Origin: Carnobacterium_B sp045617425
GTDB taxonomy: Bacteria > Bacillota > Bacilli > Lactobacillales > Carnobacteriaceae
Reading direction: 5' to 3'
Assembly: GCF_045617425.1 (NCBI RefSeq)
Contig: NZ_JAZLIO010000010.1
Location: forward strand, 1 to 7,005
Length of the DNA stretch: 7,005 nucleotides
The position numbers were made by a program, and so were the translations under genes. Under the pieces are notes generated by a model. The model made no database searches, was not told where the DNA came from, and saw only the letters and a program-made list of their open reading frames with translations. Position 1 is the stretch's first letter. Each line of letters starts with the position of its first letter. Of the stretch, positions 5,838 to 7,005 are shown in pieces.

Positions 5838-6557
5838 ATGGCGAAATACAAAAATGTCGCAGATGAATTACGCAAACAAATTAAACAAGGCAGTTATCCA
5901 AAAGGTGGTCAATTACCTAATCAAAATGAATTAGCAGAAAAATTTGATACAAGTAGAGTTACCATAAAAAAAGCACTAGATTTATTGTCGGTTGAAGGGC
6001 TAGTTTTTTCAGTTCAAGGTTCTGGCACATATGTCAAAAAAAATATTGTGCAGACATCTGATACAGGAATCAAAATTGGGCAAAATATTGGATTAACTCA
6101 TCAAGTAGGAGAACAGACCGAATTGATTAACAAAGTACTGGCTTTTAACGTTCGATTTCCAAACGCTGAAGAATGTGAACAATTAATGATCAAAAGTGAA
6201 TCTCCAGTATATGAAATCAAGCGATTAAGAGTTATTAATAATAGGCCTTATTCGATAGAATATTCCTTACTTCCTGTAGAACTTGTACCAAACATAACGC
6301 TCGATATCTTAGAACACTCAGTTTATGATTACATTCGCCAAGATGTTGGGCTGGTTTTTGGTGGGAATCAGCAGTTTATAAAGGCAGCACCTCCTAATGA
6401 AGAGGACCGGGAATATTTAAATTGTAAAGATAATGAGCCTGTTCTAGAGGTTAAAAAAGTAATGTTCCTTGAAAACGGTAGGCCTTTCGAATTTTCAAAA
6501 GTAAGGCATCGTTACGATATGGTAGAAATGTGTTTTAATAATACACAGCATGAGTAA
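5838..6557 (+). CDS. GntR/HutC-family transcriptional regulator with UTRA domain
   Basis: 239-aa sugar-responsive regulator. Residues 1-68 are a GntR winged helix: YKNVADELRKQI, then LPNQNELAEKFDTSRVTIKKALDLL, then the wing EGLVFSVQGSGTYVKK. A linker is followed by a UTRA ligand-binding domain (about 80-230) with the usual strand patterns VYEIKRLRVINNRPYSIEYSLLP and PVLEVKKVMFLENGRPFEFSK. UTRA domains typically bind phosphorylated sugars, so a PTS-imported sugar phosphate is the likely effector. The start is the ATG at 5838, because MAKYKNVADELR is the family N-terminus. The ribosome binding site is weak: GAGGG at 5831-5835 lies only 2 bases away, and AGTGAG lies further up. An upstream in-frame GTG at 5829 is less likely. 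Low translation would suit a repressor. It sits next to EIIC-2, its probable target, and is unrelated to the ROK protein. Confidence 0.92.
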   Translation: MAKYKNVADELRKQIKQGSYPKGGQLPNQNELAEKFDTSRVTIKKALDLLSVEGLVFSVQGSGTYVKKNIVQTSDTGIKIGQNIGLTHQVGEQTELINKVLAFNVRFPNAEECEQLMIKSESPVYEIKRLRVINNRPYSIEYSLLPVELVPNITLDILEHSVYDYIRQDVGLVFGGNQQFIKAAPPNEEDREYLNCKDNEPVLEVKKVMFLENGRPFEFSKVRHRYDMVEMCFNNTQHE

Positions 6558-6707
6558 AATTAAGTAAAAGAGGAAATAGATTCGAGTTTTTAAATCGCTA
6601 AATTTTAAGTCTGCAACTTAGAAATAAGAGAAAAAAAGTATCTTGAAAACCAGAAGAATAGTTCTCAAATAAATTGAATTAAATTTTAAGTATTTAAAGA
6701 AAAATAG
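6558..6707. other. AT-rich spacer upstream of rrn promoters, no gene
   Basis: No coding signal, no ribosome binding site with a following frame, and no convincing terminator for the GntR gene were seen; only weak stems are present (for example TAAGT/ACTTA near 6606-6620). The A/T tracts from about 6668 to 6705 lie directly upstream of the rrn P1 -35 and could serve as an UP element contacting the alpha subunit of RNA polymerase. Confidence 0.5.
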
Positions 6708-6736
6708 TTGACAATTTTGTTGAAAGCATGTAAAGT
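6708..6736 (+). promoter_or_regulatory. Ribosomal RNA promoter P1
   Basis: TTGACA (6708-6713, perfect), a 17-base spacer, and TAAAGT (6731-6736, 4 of 6), preceded by strongly A/T-rich DNA. Together with P2, 106 bases downstream, it forms the tandem arrangement usual for rrn operons of Bacilli. Confidence 0.75.
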
Positions 6737-6761
6737 TATAGGAGTTGTTAGAGCAAGTATC

Positions 6762-6793
6762 TTTCAAAAATATGAATAAAAATTCTTTTGAAA
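6762..6793 (+). other. Hairpin between rrn P1 and P2
   Basis: TTTCAAAA (6762-6769) pairs perfectly with TTTTGAAA (6786-6793) across a 16-base loop; TAGTTTTTATT follows. It would form only in P1 transcripts. It may be a processing or weak pausing element, or a product of AT-rich sequence. Confidence 0.35.
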
Positions 6794-6813
6794 TAGTTTT
6801 TATTAAAAAGTTA

Positions 6814-6842
6814 TTGACATTTAAAAAATAACTTGTTATTAT
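6814..6842 (+). promoter_or_regulatory. Ribosomal RNA promoter P2
   Basis: TTGACA (6814-6819, perfect), a 17-base spacer, and TATTAT (6837-6842, 5 of 6). Transcription is predicted at a purine near 6848-6849, possibly G6849; starting with G would match the GTP-sensing rRNA promoters known in Bacilli. It immediately precedes a recognisable rrn leader. Confidence 0.85.
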
Positions 6843-6848
6843 ATAGAA

Positions 6849-7005
6849 GTTGCAACGCACTGTTACAACACGCTTTAGACCTTTGAAAACTAAACAAAGT
6901 AAGACGAACCAAATGTGAGGGTGACTTAGCAGTGCTAAGTCAACAGTAACAAAATTAGTGAATAATTATTCGCTAGCAATCAATATGAGCTTCAAGCATC
7001 ATTTT
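6849..7005 (+). ncRNA. rRNA operon leader upstream of 16S (partial)
   Basis: The leader contains CCTTTGAAAACT (6880-6891), matching the boxA antitermination element of Bacilli rrn operons, which is bound by NusB and S10. Next come AAGTAAGACGAACCAAATG (about 6897-6915), a hairpin TGACTTAG-CAGTG-CTAAGTCA (6922-6942), and a second hairpin TAGTGAAT-AATT-ATTCGCTA (6956-6975, one G-U pair). The final bases, AGCTTCAAGCATCATTTT, are the kind of sequence that comes just before the mature 16S 5' end in enterococcal and related leaders. No 16S sequence is inside the window. The leader is removed during rRNA maturation. Confidence 0.85.

Noticed and set aside
6618..6860. 80-aa minus-strand open frame
   Set aside because: Runs through the AT-rich rrn promoter region; its Phe/Asn/Leu-rich translation reflects base composition.
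1..7005. CRISPR array, toxin-antitoxin pair, phage-defence genes or insertion sequence
   Set aside because: No spaced direct repeats, small paired genes, transposase or terminal inverted repeats were found on reading both strands.

Overview
The window comes from a low-GC Gram-positive bacterium of the Lactobacillales. It most resembles Enterococcaceae or Carnobacteriaceae. The evidence is AT-rich non-coding DNA, strong AGGAGG-type ribosome binding sites, canonical sigma-A promoters, and an rRNA leader at the right edge that resembles those of enterococci and carnobacteria. The genus assignment is inference from remembered sequence.

Layout. At 12-95 is a tRNA-Leu(CAA) followed by a strong intrinsic terminator. 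At 266-1453 (minus) is a ROK-family repressor. Its divergent control region (1454-1823) holds its own promoter, two near-identical AT-rich inverted repeats that look like ROK operators, and two plus-strand promoters, one overlapped by a cre-like box. The plus-strand operon that follows encodes a TIM-barrel-like protein of uncharacterised function (1824-2723) and a lactose/cellobiose-family PTS EIIC permease (2799-4127), and ends in a terminator. A second, separately promoted EIIC follows (4287-5636); its promoter again carries a cre-like box, with a TreR/GntR-like palindrome just upstream. Another hairpin terminator separates it from a GntR/UTRA regulator (5838-6557). The last 450 bases contain tandem strong rRNA promoters, a boxA-like sequence and leader hairpins. 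The 16S gene should begin just past the window end.

Working model (inference). This is a carbohydrate-uptake locus lying between a tRNA and an rrn operon. The ROK protein probably represses itself and the first operon. The GntR/UTRA protein probably controls the second permease. CcpA probably acts on both PTS promoters. The locus encodes two EIIC membrane components but no EIIA, EIIB or phospho-glycosidase, so both permeases must borrow phosphocarriers encoded elsewhere. The first is co-transcribed with an enzyme-like protein whose substrate is unknown. That pairing is the least explained part of the window.

Four annotated starts (ROK, EIIC-1, GntR and the TIM-barrel gene) are set by visible ribosome binding sites or family N-termini rather than by the longest open frame. 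No transposase, integrase, CRISPR array or obvious pseudogene was seen.
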